Origin: DASZFV01 sp036494575
GTDB taxonomy: Bacteria > Myxococcota_A > Polyangia > Fen-1088
Reading direction: 5' to 3'
NCBI GenBank assembly: GCA_036494575.1
Contig: DASXOE010000080.1
Location: 1-64,000, forward strand
DNA: 64,000 bases
The notes under the pieces were generated by a model. The model made no database searches, had not been told where the DNA came from, and was given only the letters and a program-made list of their open reading frames with translations. The translations under genes were made by a program, and so were the position numbers. Shown here in pieces: positions 16,020 to 24,165 of the stretch. Position 1 is the first letter of the stretch. Every line of letters starts with the position of its first letter.

Positions 16020-17033
16020 CTATTTCGCGCAGCCGATGGGCTTCGAGTCGACGGCGATCTCGTCGATCCACAGATCCTGCGGCTCGGTGGCGTTGTACAT
16101 CCACCATCCGAACCACAATGACTTGAACTGCGGCATGACGAAGTTCGCGTGCCTGTTGGCGCCGCTGTCGAGCGCGGTCCGGTGGGTGTCGTCCGTCCAG
16201 ACGTGGAAGGCGTTGGCGGCGCCGTCGAACTGGAACTCGACGCAGATCCATTTCTGGGAGGGAACCATCACGGTGTCGTGGTCGGTCCAATCTCCCGACA
16301 TGCCGCCGTCGCTGCCGACGCCGAACTCCTTGAACTGACCGCCGAAGCGCACCAAGGCGCCCGTGCCGGTCCCCGCGCCCTCAGCCAGGCTGAAGTGCCC
16401 CGAGGTCGTGATGTCGTCCTCGAACCAGACGAACATGCGCGCGTAGAGCGAGTTGCCCGTGGCGGGGAACGTCATCTTCTCGGTGATGAAAGCGTGGCCG
16501 GTGCCGGCGGGCGTCTTGACGTGCAGGGCCTTGGTCCCGCGCGCGGCGTGCATCGTGTCCACGGCCACCGTGGCGTCGCCGGTGCGCGTCGTCGTCCACA
16601 GCGTGGCGTCGAGGTCGTTCTCGAAGCTCTCGCAGAGCTGAGTGCCCGCCGTGGCGCACCGCGAGGCGCCCATGAAGCCATACCCTCCCACCCCTCCGGC
16701 ACCCAAAGCGCCGCCGGCTCCGCCCGCTCCCGACGTGGCCCCGTCGGGGACGCCACCTTCGGTCGCGCTCCCCGCGGCACCAGCGGGGCCGTCGCCGGCC
16801 GTGCCGCTGCTGCCGCCAGCGCCCGAGGCCCCCGAGCTTCCCGCGTCGCCGCTCTGGCCGGCCATCGATCCGGCGCTGCCGGCGCTGCCGGCGCTGCCGG
16901 CGCTGCCTGCGCTGCCCGTGAAGCCACCACCGCCGTTCCCAGCGGCCGAGCCCGGGCCGGTGTTCCGAGCGGCGTTGGAGCAAGCACCGACAGACAAGAG
17001 AACGCAAGCGGACGACCAAACGACGGTTCGCAT
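16020..17033 (-). CDS. Lipoprotein with Gly/Ser/Ala linker and Cip1-like jelly-roll domain
   Basis: The start ATG 17033 has AGGAG four bases before it; an in-frame ATG at 17045 is an alternative. A lipoprotein signal ends at VGAC. A long linker of GSAGSAG and GAGG repeats covers about residues 25-125. The C-terminal domain starts at LCESFE and ends DLWIDEIAVDSKPIGC, with WICVEFQFD in between; the same landmarks occur in the protein at 36237-37232, so the two are paralogues. The fold looks like a concanavalin-type carbohydrate-binding sandwich. It is probably displayed on the outer membrane to bind glycans. It is convergent with the jelly-roll gene at 14878, five bases apart. Confidence 0.75.
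   Translation of the reverse strand: MRTVVWSSACVLLSVGACSNAARNTGPGSAAGNGGGGFTGSAGSAGSAGSAGSAGSMAGQSGDAGSSGASGAGGSSGTAGDGPAGAAGSATEGGVPDGATSGAGGAGGALGAGGVGGYGFMGASRCATAGTQLCESFENDLDATLWTTTRTGDATVAVDTMHAARGTKALHVKTPAGTGHAFITEKMTFPATGNSLYARMFVWFEDDITTSGHFSLAEGAGTGTGALVRFGGQFKEFGVGSDGGMSGDWTDHDTVMVPSQKWICVEFQFDGAANAFHVWTDDTHRTALDSGANRHANFVMPQFKSLWFGWWMYNATEPQDLWIDEIAVDSKPIGCAK
16872..16916. repeat. Five tandem 9-base units encoding a Gly-Ser-Ala linker
   Basis: Four exact copies of GGCGCTGCC and one copy with a single change (TGCGCTGCC) run head to tail. On the minus strand they encode the GSA repeats of the lipoprotein linker. Nine-base units keep the frame when copies are gained or lost, so linker length can vary without breaking the gene. 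Confidence 0.85.
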
Positions 17034-17087
17034 GCTTCTCCTCATTCCTTCTCGTCCCCCTGCTGGATGGTGCGCGCGAGCACGGCC

Positions 17088-18461
17088 TCAGAGGCCCGTG
17101 AGCGGGCCCGTGCAGTACATCGGGTTGCCGAAGGTCGTCGCGGTCCCGCCCATCATATTGATGAGAGACACGAGCAGGTTGTTGTGTGGCGTGCTGCTGG
17201 CGAACTGCATGAAGCGCCCCGTCTGCAAGGCGCCGCCCGCGCCGCCCGCGAGCACGAACGGCTGGGGCGCGTGCGAGTGAGCGTTGCCTTTCGACAGCTC
17301 GTTGCACCAGACCACCACCGTGTTGTCCAGCATGGTGCCCATGCCGCTTGCCGTGGGCTCGGGAACGGCCGCGAGCGCAGTGAGGAGATAGTTGAATTGC
17401 TGCGCGTACCAAAGGTTGATCTTGGTCAGCTTCTCCATCGTGTCGGCATTGGTGTCGCCGTCGTGGGACATGTCATGGTGGCCGCGGTTGATCGTCGGAT
17501 CGACCCAGGTGAATTGAGCTTGGCCGACCGACATCTCCCACTGGATGGTGCCGACGCGCGTCAGATCGCACGCCATGGCCATGACGAGCAGGTCCATCTG
17601 CGCCTTGCCGACGGCTGGAAAGCTGGCGTTCCCCTTGAAGTTCCCCGCGGGCATCGCCGGCTTCATGCAACCGGCGCCCGTCACGCCCACCGCCGACAAC
17701 CGCGTCTCGAGATCGCGCACGTTGGCGAGATGCGCATCCAACTTGCTCTTGTCGAACGCTCCCAGCTTGGGACCAAGCTGCGCATAATTCGCAATCACGG
17801 CGTCCAGCACCGACCTGCGCTCGGCGATGAGGCGCAGCATGGCGCTGTTGTCGACCGGTCCGATCTGGCTGTCGCTGAAGACGCGGGTGAACACGGCAAC
17901 GGGATCGTTGTTGGGCGGCAAAGGCTGGCTGGCGGCCGTATAGCTCGTGTACCCCCACACCGTGCCCGCCGACCCCGTTTGAACGCCCAGCTCCAGCGAC
18001 TTGAACTTGGTGGTCTTTCCGATCTGGTTCGCGATCGCCTGATCGACCGAGATGCCGCCCGCGAGGCCGGCCGGCGTGCCGGAGCCACCGACGGTGCTCC
18101 CGGCGACGAGCTCGATCCCCGTGAGCATGCTTCCCATGCCCCTCATGTGATCGTCACCCGGCCCATTCTTGGCCGCCACGTTGGTCATGCCGTCCAGCAC
18201 GACGATGTTCTTCTGATTGGGCGCGAGGGGCGCGAGGATGCGCGACAGCGTGAAGCTCGACGGCGACGTCCCGGCTGTCGGCAACCACGCCGGGTAGATC
18301 GTGCCGTTCGGAGAGAAGAAGTTGATGTAGCGCTTGGGGGCGGCCGATGCGGCCGCGCGCGCGCGGCGGAGGGGCGACATGATCTCGAGGAACGGAAGGC
18401 CGATGGCGATGCCGCCCGCGCCGCGCAACACGGCCCGTCGGCTGAGACGGAAGGGCTTCAC
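17088..18461 (-). CDS. DUF1552 family protein with Tat-type signal
   Basis: This 457-residue protein begins with a twin-arginine leader (SRRAVLRGAGG, Arg8-Arg9) and continues with the DUF1552 pattern: FFSPNGTIYPAWLP, ILAPLAPNQKNIVVLDGM, DDHMRGMGSMLTGIEL and a C-terminal VVWCNELSKGNAHSH. The family is related to alkaline-phosphatase-like DUF1501 proteins and is abundant in Planctomycetes and myxobacteria; its function is unknown. It is the second gene of a pair: its start overlaps the stop of the DUF1592-type gene by four bases (ATGA), and the two families almost always occur together, so they likely act as one exported system. Confidence 0.9.
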   Translation of the reverse strand: MKPFRLSRRAVLRGAGGIAIGLPFLEIMSPLRRARAAASAAPKRYINFFSPNGTIYPAWLPTAGTSPSSFTLSRILAPLAPNQKNIVVLDGMTNVAAKNGPGDDHMRGMGSMLTGIELVAGSTVGGSGTPAGLAGGISVDQAIANQIGKTTKFKSLELGVQTGSAGTVWGYTSYTAASQPLPPNNDPVAVFTRVFSDSQIGPVDNSAMLRLIAERRSVLDAVIANYAQLGPKLGAFDKSKLDAHLANVRDLETRLSAVGVTGAGCMKPAMPAGNFKGNASFPAVGKAQMDLLVMAMACDLTRVGTIQWEMSVGQAQFTWVDPTINRGHHDMSHDGDTNADTMEKLTKINLWYAQQFNYLLTALAAVPEPTASGMGTMLDNTVVVWCNELSKGNAHSHAPQPFVLAGGAGGALQTGRFMQFASSTPHNNLLVSLINMMGGTATTFGNPMYCTGPLTGL

Positions 18462-20284
18462 GGGCCACCCGGCGAGCCGACGCTGCCAACGGCCGGCGTG
18501 ACGCGTCTATAGAGAAAGGCCTTGGTCTGCGTGAGCGCGGCCAAGAGATCCTGCATCTTGTAGCCTCCAGCGGCAAACTTGGTGGCGAGCGTCGCCATCG
18601 AGCAGGTGTCGGCGTCGGTCTCGGAGCGCCCGTACGCGTACCGGAACCACTGCGTCGTCATGCAGGCTTGAACGGTCGAGCTGCCGCCCAGCTTCTTCTC
18701 GAGCTCGACGGCGCCGTTGAACGGTCCCGCGAGCTCCGCGTCGGCGTTGGCCACCTGCCCGGAGGCGTCGATGGGCTGGCCATTTTCGGTCGCGCGGTAC
18801 AAGCCGGCGCCATCGAAGGTCTCGAAGCCGAGCCCGAGCGGATCCATGAGCGAGTGGCACCCAGCGCAGGCCGCGGCGGCCGAGTGCTGCGCGAACCGCT
18901 GCCGCGTCGTCAGCGTCGGGCTCAGCGAGGGCGGGACGATCTGGAGGTTGGGCGGCGGCGGCGGCAGCTGCTGGCACAAGAACTGTTCTCGAACGAACTT
19001 GCCGCGATGGACGGGCGAGGTCTGGTTTGTCTTCGCCTGCTGGCTGAGAAAACCACCCTGCGTGAGCATGCCGAGACGCTGCGTGCCGTCGAGCGGCGTC
19101 TTCACGAAGGCGCTCCCCGTGACGCCCGCGATGCCGTAGTACTGCGCGAGCGGACCGTTGACGAACGTATAAGGCGCCGTGAAGATCGTCGCGAGCGTCC
19201 CGTTCTCGCTCCACACGACGTCGTCGAGGAACATCTTGGTCTCTTGCTCCATGAGACCGGCGATCGTCGGGGTGAAGGTCTTGAACACTGTCGGATCCTT
19301 CTCGACGGTGGAGATGGCGTCGAGCCCGAGCCACTGGCTGTGAAAGTCGGCGACCATGTCGTGCGCCTTCGGATCCTTCAACATCCGCTGCGCCTCTACG
19401 GCGATGTCCACCTCGGTGGAGAGCTTTCCGGCGGCGGCGGCCGCGAACAGATCATCGTCCGGCATGCTGCCCCACAGGAGATACGACAGCCGCGAGGCCA
19501 TCTCCCAGTCGTCGAGGCGCACGACCTTCGTCGGGTTGGGCGCGCTCCCGTCGGTGACGGCGATCGAAGGATCGCTCGCCGCGGGCGCGCGACCCACCTC
19601 TATCCGATACAGGAACTGGGGCGACTGTAAGATGGTCTCGATGACGAGCCGCACCCCCGTCGCGAAGTCGGTGGCCTTGCCCGCGTCGAAGACGGTCTTG
19701 AGGAGAGCCGTGTCATTGGCCGAAACCGGCCGTCGGTAGGCCCTCTGCCCGAAGGCGGCGATGAACTGCTGCCCGCAGACGTCCACGCCTTTCGTCGTCG
19801 GGTCGCAGGAGACGAGGGTCGCCAGGTTGGTCGTGACGGCGGCGGTCGCGAGCGTCTCGGCGGCGTCGAGATATTGCTCGGCGAGCCCGGGCGACACGCT
19901 GAGCGCCGCCGCGTTGTTGTCGAACCCGAGCCGCACCTCCTCGGGTGGGAATTGCTCGCCCACCGTCGTCGGCGTCCCGAGCAGATCGCGGATGGTGTTG
20001 TCGTATTCGACGTGCGTCATGCGACGCACGAAGGCCGGCCCCGGGTCGACGGTGGCGGCGCAGAGCGCGGCCATCTGGGCCGGCGTCAGCATGCTCGCGC
20101 CAGCGGCTCCACCGGCGCCAACGCCGACCGCGCCACCGTTCCCGGTCGACATCCCGGTCGCCGTCGTGCCGGACGGAGAAGAGCCACCCACTCCGCCCAC
20201 CTGTCCGGTACACGCGGGGACAGCCAGCAGCCAACTTACAGAGGCCCACGTGGCGAGGGTTCTCACTTTTACTAGAGACCCCAC
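18458..20284 (-). CDS. DUF1587/1595/1592/1588/1585 multidomain lipoprotein with haem-c motif
   Basis: The protein has 608 residues from GTG 20284 (a second GTG at 20266 is possible). A lipoprotein signal ends at LAVPAC. The domain order is typical: DUF1587 (MTHVEYDNTIRDLLG), DUF1595 (FGQRAYRRPVS), DUF1592 (SRLSYLLWGSMPDDDLF), DUF1588 (GGFLSQQAKTNQTSPVHRG) and DUF1585 (WFRYAYGRSETDADTC). The motif CAGCH before SLMDPLGLGFE is a potential c-type haem site, so a role as an exported redox protein is often proposed, though not proven. It forms an operon with the overlapping DUF1552 gene. Confidence 0.9.
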   Translation of the reverse strand: MGSLVKVRTLATWASVSWLLAVPACTGQVGGVGGSSPSGTTATGMSTGNGGAVGVGAGGAAGASMLTPAQMAALCAATVDPGPAFVRRMTHVEYDNTIRDLLGTPTTVGEQFPPEEVRLGFDNNAAALSVSPGLAEQYLDAAETLATAAVTTNLATLVSCDPTTKGVDVCGQQFIAAFGQRAYRRPVSANDTALLKTVFDAGKATDFATGVRLVIETILQSPQFLYRIEVGRAPAASDPSIAVTDGSAPNPTKVVRLDDWEMASRLSYLLWGSMPDDDLFAAAAAGKLSTEVDIAVEAQRMLKDPKAHDMVADFHSQWLGLDAISTVEKDPTVFKTFTPTIAGLMEQETKMFLDDVVWSENGTLATIFTAPYTFVNGPLAQYYGIAGVTGSAFVKTPLDGTQRLGMLTQGGFLSQQAKTNQTSPVHRGKFVREQFLCQQLPPPPPNLQIVPPSLSPTLTTRQRFAQHSAAAACAGCHSLMDPLGLGFETFDGAGLYRATENGQPIDASGQVANADAELAGPFNGAVELEKKLGGSSTVQACMTTQWFRYAYGRSETDADTCSMATLATKFAAGGYKMQDLLAALTQTKAFLYRRVTPAVGSVGSPGGP

Positions 20285-20441
20285 TGGGTTATAGACGGCT
20301 CAGTGAAAATTACCAGGCTCACCAAGTGAGGCGGCAACCTGAACCCAGTACGTTGTAGGCACCAGACCGGATGTGCGTCGAGGTAGGAGACGTGTCCGCA
20401 GCCCCGACGCAAAGCGCCCAAATGGTGCTAGATCCCGCACC

Positions 20442-20819
20442 ATGGCGAGCCTGCGCACCCCGGCAGCGGTCCCCGAGGTGGATCGCGAGCAGCTGCGCGC
20501 CAAGCTCGCGAGCGGCGCGCCGTTCAAGCTGGTGATGGCCGCCAGCGACTTCGGATTTCGCGCCAAGCACATCCCGGGCTCGCTCCACGTCAACACGCAC
20601 GACGCCCGCGCCGCGAAGCCCGCGGCGCTCGACGAGAACGACGACATCGTCGTCTACTGCTCGAACGCCGACTGCAACGCGAGCCTCGCGGTGATCGCGA
20701 AGCTGCTCGAGCGCGGCTACCGCAAGGTCAGTCATTATCGCGGGGGTTTGATCGACTGGGAGGGCGCGGGTCTGCCACTCGAGGGTGACTGGGCGAGCGC
20801 CCCGTCCAGTCCGGTTTAG
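20442..20819 (+). CDS. Rhodanese-domain protein
   Basis: This 125-residue single rhodanese domain starts at ATG 20442. It shows the usual order: entry segment FGFRAKHIPGSLHVN, strand DDIVVYCSNADCNAS with catalytic-loop Cys73 (and Cys78), then YRKVSHYRGGLIDWEGAGLPLEG. The active loop CSNADC differs from the CxxxxR loop of thiosulfate sulfurtransferases. Such domains carry a persulfide sulfur or act as redox sensors in the cytoplasm. It lies 14 bases before the cNMP/TrxR fusion gene and is very likely co-transcribed with it. Confidence 0.85.
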   Translation: MASLRTPAAVPEVDREQLRAKLASGAPFKLVMAASDFGFRAKHIPGSLHVNTHDARAAKPAALDENDDIVVYCSNADCNASLAVIAKLLERGYRKVSHYRGGLIDWEGAGLPLEGDWASAPSSPV

Positions 20820-20833
20820 GCGAGGAGGGAGTG

Positions 20834-22495
20834 ATGGCGAAGACGTCAGCGGAGCGAAACGAACGCATGTTCCCGAGGCTCACGGCGGCGCAGATCGCGC
20901 GCGTGGCCGCCATCGGCACGCGGCGCAAGGTCAAGGCCGGCGAGGTGCTCTCCGAGGTGGGCGATCGCAACGTCTCCTTCTACGTCGTGCTCGAGGGGGA
21001 GCTGGAGATCCTGCGCGAGGTCGCGGGCGGTGAAGAGCGCGTCGTCCTGCAAGGGCCCGGCGAGTTCACGGGCGAGATCAACATGCTCTCCGGGCGGCGC
21101 GCGCTCGTGCGCGCGCGCGTCGCGAAGGACGGGGAGGTCGTCGTCGTCGACCGCGAGCACCTGCCCACGCTCGTGCAGCGCGACGCCGAGCTCAGCGAGA
21201 TCCTCATGCGCGCCTTCATCTTGCGGCGGGTCAGCCTCGTCGCGCAGGGCGCCGGCACGATGGTGCTCGTCGGCTCGCGCCACTCGGCGAGCACGCTGAA
21301 GCTGCGTGAGTTCCTCACGCGCAACGCGCAGCCCTACACTTACGAGGACGTCGAAACCGATCCTGCGGTGCAGGGGCTGCTCGATCGGTTCCAGGTCGGG
21401 GTCGACGAGGTTCCCGTCATCCTCTGCGAGCGCGGCGCCGTGCTCAAGAACCCCTCCATCGACACCCTGGCGCGGGAGCTCGGCCTGAGCCTCGAGCTCG
21501 ACCAAAAGACCGTGAGGGACGTCGTCATCGTGGGCGCGGGACCCGCGGGGTTGGCGGCCGCCGTGTACGCGGCGTCCGAGGGGCTCGACGTGCTCGTGCT
21601 CGAGGCCACGGCGCCGGGCGGCCAGGCCGGCACGAGCTCGCGCATCGAGAATTACCTGGGCTTCCCCACGGGCATCTCGGGCGAGGCGCTGGCGGGCCGC
21701 GCCTTCACGCAGGCCGAGAAGTTCGGGGCCGCAGTCGCCATCGGGCGCCGCGCCGCCCGCCTCGACTGCGACTCGAAGCCGTACAAGGTGATCCTCGAGG
21801 ACGGCGAGGTCGTACGGACGCGCGCGCTCGTCATCGCGACGGGCGTGAAGTACCGCAGGCCGGAGCTGCCCGAGCTGGCGCGCTTCGAGGGCACGGGCAT
21901 TTTCTACAGCGCCACCCACCTCGAGGCGCAGCTGTGCAAGAACGAGCCTGTCGCCGTCGTGGGCGGCGGGAACTCGGCGGGCCAGGCCGCCGTCTTCCTG
22001 TCGCAGATCGCGTCGAGCGTGCGCGTGCTCGTGCGTGGCGAGGGCCTCGCCGCCAGCATGTCCCGCTATCTCATCCAGCGCATCGAGGACTGCGCGACGG
22101 CGCAGGTCCAGACGCGCACGCGCATCGACGCGCTCGAAGGCGCCGACTGGCTCGAGGCCATCCGCTGCCGCCAGGTGGACACGGGCCAGGTCGAGACGCT
22201 GCCCATCCGTCACGTCTTCATGATGACGGGCGCCGACCCGCACACGCGCTGGCTCGAAGGTTGCGTGCGCCTCGACGACAAACACTTCATCAAGACGGGC
22301 GCCGACCTGCGCGCGGACGACCTGGCCGAGGGGCACTGGCCGCTCGGCCGCACGCCTTACCTGCTCGAGACGAGCATCCCGGGCGTCTTCGCGGTTGGCG
22401 ACGCGCGCGCGGGAAGCACGAAGCGCGTCGCCGCCGCCGTCGGCGAGGGCTCCATCTGCGTGCAGCTCGTCCACCGCGCCCTCCTCGAGCTGTGA
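20834..22495 (+). CDS. Fusion of cyclic-nucleotide-binding domain, thioredoxin-fold domain and TrxR-like flavoprotein without redox cysteines
   Basis: ATG 20834 lies five bases after AGGAGGG and gives 553 residues. Residues about 12-125 form a cNMP-binding-type domain (RRKVKAGEVLSEVGD, VVLEGELEIL). Residues about 140-222 are a glutaredoxin-like fold with GSRHSAS where CxxC is expected. Residues 228-553 form a thioredoxin-reductase-type FAD/NAD(P)H module with GAGPAGL (234-240), VVGGGNSAGQ and a C-terminal VFAVGDARAGS. The TrxR CxxC is replaced by SATH (359-362). It may therefore be a diaphorase or a sensor rather than a disulfide reductase. The neighbouring rhodanese and UBP zinc-finger genes form a recurrent redox neighbourhood. 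Confidence 0.88.
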   Translation: MAKTSAERNERMFPRLTAAQIARVAAIGTRRKVKAGEVLSEVGDRNVSFYVVLEGELEILREVAGGEERVVLQGPGEFTGEINMLSGRRALVRARVAKDGEVVVVDREHLPTLVQRDAELSEILMRAFILRRVSLVAQGAGTMVLVGSRHSASTLKLREFLTRNAQPYTYEDVETDPAVQGLLDRFQVGVDEVPVILCERGAVLKNPSIDTLARELGLSLELDQKTVRDVVIVGAGPAGLAAAVYAASEGLDVLVLEATAPGGQAGTSSRIENYLGFPTGISGEALAGRAFTQAEKFGAAVAIGRRAARLDCDSKPYKVILEDGEVVRTRALVIATGVKYRRPELPELARFEGTGIFYSATHLEAQLCKNEPVAVVGGGNSAGQAAVFLSQIASSVRVLVRGEGLAASMSRYLIQRIEDCATAQVQTRTRIDALEGADWLEAIRCRQVDTGQVETLPIRHVFMMTGADPHTRWLEGCVRLDDKHFIKTGADLRADDLAEGHWPLGRTPYLLETSIPGVFAVGDARAGSTKRVAAAVGEGSICVQLVHRALLEL

Positions 22496-22517
22496 ACGGC
22501 GCGCTCGGCGGCGACCC

Positions 22518-22802
22518 CTAAAGCGGGTCGAAGCCGACTTCGTCGATGAAGCACCAGCCCCAGCGCTCGCCCGGCTCGAGCGAGCGGATCACGGGGTGCT
22601 TCGTAGCGTGGAAGTGCTTGGTCGCGTGCTTGTTCTTCGAATCGTCGCAGCAGCCGACGTGGCCGCAGCGCATGCAGAGCCGGAGGTGCACCCAAGTGTC
22701 GCCCATGGCGAGGCACTCCTCGCATCCGTCTGATTTGGGCTTGATGTGACGATCGATCTTCGCGACGTGCGAACAGCTTGCTTCTTCCTCTGCGGTGACC
22801 AT
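22518..22802 (-). CDS. UBP-type zinc-finger protein
   Basis: This 94-residue protein consists of one ZnF-UBP domain with its Cys/His ligands in place: SCSH (10-12), CEEC (27-30), CMRC (43-46), GCC (50-52) and the His series at 59, 63, 65 and 69 (KHATKHFHATKHP), ending WGWCFIDEVGFDPL. In eukaryotes this finger binds the free C-terminus of ubiquitin; in bacteria its partner is unknown. It is convergent with the TrxR-like fusion gene, 22 bases apart. It is divergent from egtB. Co-occurrence of such fingers with TrxR-like proteins is frequent in my experience, but this is recollection, not a search. Confidence 0.9.
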   Translation of the reverse strand: MVTAEEEASCSHVAKIDRHIKPKSDGCEECLAMGDTWVHLRLCMRCGHVGCCDDSKNKHATKHFHATKHPVIRSLEPGERWGWCFIDEVGFDPL

Positions 22803-22920
22803 GATGTGGCTCCCGGTGTCGGCGGTGGCGTCTCGCGCCTTTCATATCTCATGCGACCCCGCGGTGGCCACTGCAAGTCGGGCCGCGCCGCGGCCGACGG
22901 GCTATTCTTGGCGCAGCGCC

Positions 22921-24165
22921 GTGCCCCTCGTCGACAGATACCGCGCCGTCCGCGCCCGCACGCTGGCCCTCGCCGAGCCGCTCTCGGCGGAGGACCAGCT
23001 CGTGCAGTCGATGGCCGACGCGAGCCCGACCAAGTGGCACCTCGCCCATACGAGCTGGTTCTTCGAGACCTTCGTGCTCGGCCCGCGCGTGGTCGGCTAT
23101 GGCCCGTTCGACGCGCGCTTCACGTTCCTGTTCAACTCCTACTACGAGGCCGTGGGCCCGCCGCCGCCCCGCGGCGAGCGGGGCCTCCTGTCGCGCCCGT
23201 CGCTCGCCGAGGTGCTCGCCTACCGGCGCCACGTCGACGACGCCACTCTGGGGCTGCTGGCGCGCCTCGAGCGGGGCGACGCGGAGGACGCGCGCGCGAT
23301 CCTCGAGCTCGGGCTGCACCACGAAGAGCAGCACCAGGAGCTCATTCTCACGGACATCAAGCACGCCCTCCACGCGAATCCGCTCCGCCCCGCGTACGGC
23401 GCGGCCCGCGGCGGCCGCGACGAGGCTCCGGAGACGCGGCCGGCGAACCAGGAGCTGCGCACGTTCGAGGAGGGCCTCGTCTGGATCGGACACGACGCAG
23501 CCGGCTTCGCCTTCGACAACGAGGGACCGCGGCACCGGCGTTTCCAGCGCGCCTTCGCGCTCGGCGATCGACCCGTGACGTGCGGTGAGTACCTCGGGTT
23601 CATGGAAGACCGTGGGTACGAACGCCCCGAGCTCTGGCTCTCCGACGGCTGGCGCGAGCGCCAGGCGTCGGGGTGGCACGCCCCGCTCTACTGGGAACGC
23701 CGCGACGGCGCGTGGTCGCTCTATACGCTCGCCGGAACGCGGCCGGTCGACGCGCGCGAAGCGGTGGCGCACGTGAGCTACTACGAGGCGGACGCCTTCG
23801 CGCGCTGGGCGGGGATGCGCTTGCCCACCGAGGACGAGTGGGAGCGCGCCGCCCAGGACGCGCCCCATGACCCAATCGACGGGCACTTCGCCGACTCCGA
23901 GCGGCTGCATCCCGGGACGGCGCGGTCCGGAATGTTCGGTGACGTCTGGCAGTGGACGCAGAGCCCCTATGGGGCCTATCCAGGTTTTCGTCTCCCCACG
24001 GGCGCCGTGGGCGAATATAACGGCAAGTTCATGTGCAACCAGATGGTGCTTCGAGGGGGATCCTGCTTCACGCCGGCGGGCCACGTGCGGCCCACGTACC
24101 GAAACTTCTTCCCGCCGGAGGCGCGATGGCAGGCGAGCGGCATCCGGCTCGCGCGTGACGCATGA
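22921..24165 (+). CDS. egtB: EgtB-type sulfoxide synthase of ergothioneine biosynthesis
   Basis: I start it at GTG 22921, giving 414 residues; a longer frame from 22795 would overlap the UBP-finger gene start. The N-terminal DinB-like domain supplies the iron-binding histidines (KWHLAHTSWFFET and LHHEEQHQEL), and the C-terminal formylglycine-generating-enzyme-like domain runs from ELRTFEEGLVWIGH to the conserved end GGSCFTPAGHVRPTYRNF. EgtB uses iron and oxygen to join hercynine with a thiol substrate. Its stop overlaps the egtD start as ATGA. No egtA, egtC or egtE is present; a C-S lyase must be elsewhere. Confidence 0.93.
   Translation: MPLVDRYRAVRARTLALAEPLSAEDQLVQSMADASPTKWHLAHTSWFFETFVLGPRVVGYGPFDARFTFLFNSYYEAVGPPPPRGERGLLSRPSLAEVLAYRRHVDDATLGLLARLERGDAEDARAILELGLHHEEQHQELILTDIKHALHANPLRPAYGAARGGRDEAPETRPANQELRTFEEGLVWIGHDAAGFAFDNEGPRHRRFQRAFALGDRPVTCGEYLGFMEDRGYERPELWLSDGWRERQASGWHAPLYWERRDGAWSLYTLAGTRPVDAREAVAHVSYYEADAFARWAGMRLPTEDEWERAAQDAPHDPIDGHFADSERLHPGTARSGMFGDVWQWTQSPYGAYPGFRLPTGAVGEYNGKFMCNQMVLRGGSCFTPAGHVRPTYRNFFPPEARWQASGIRLARDA

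Noticed and set aside
16149..18512. Long plus-strand open frame across the jelly-roll lipoprotein and DUF1552 genes
   Set aside because: It crosses two genes with clear families on the other strand and has no recognisable domain.
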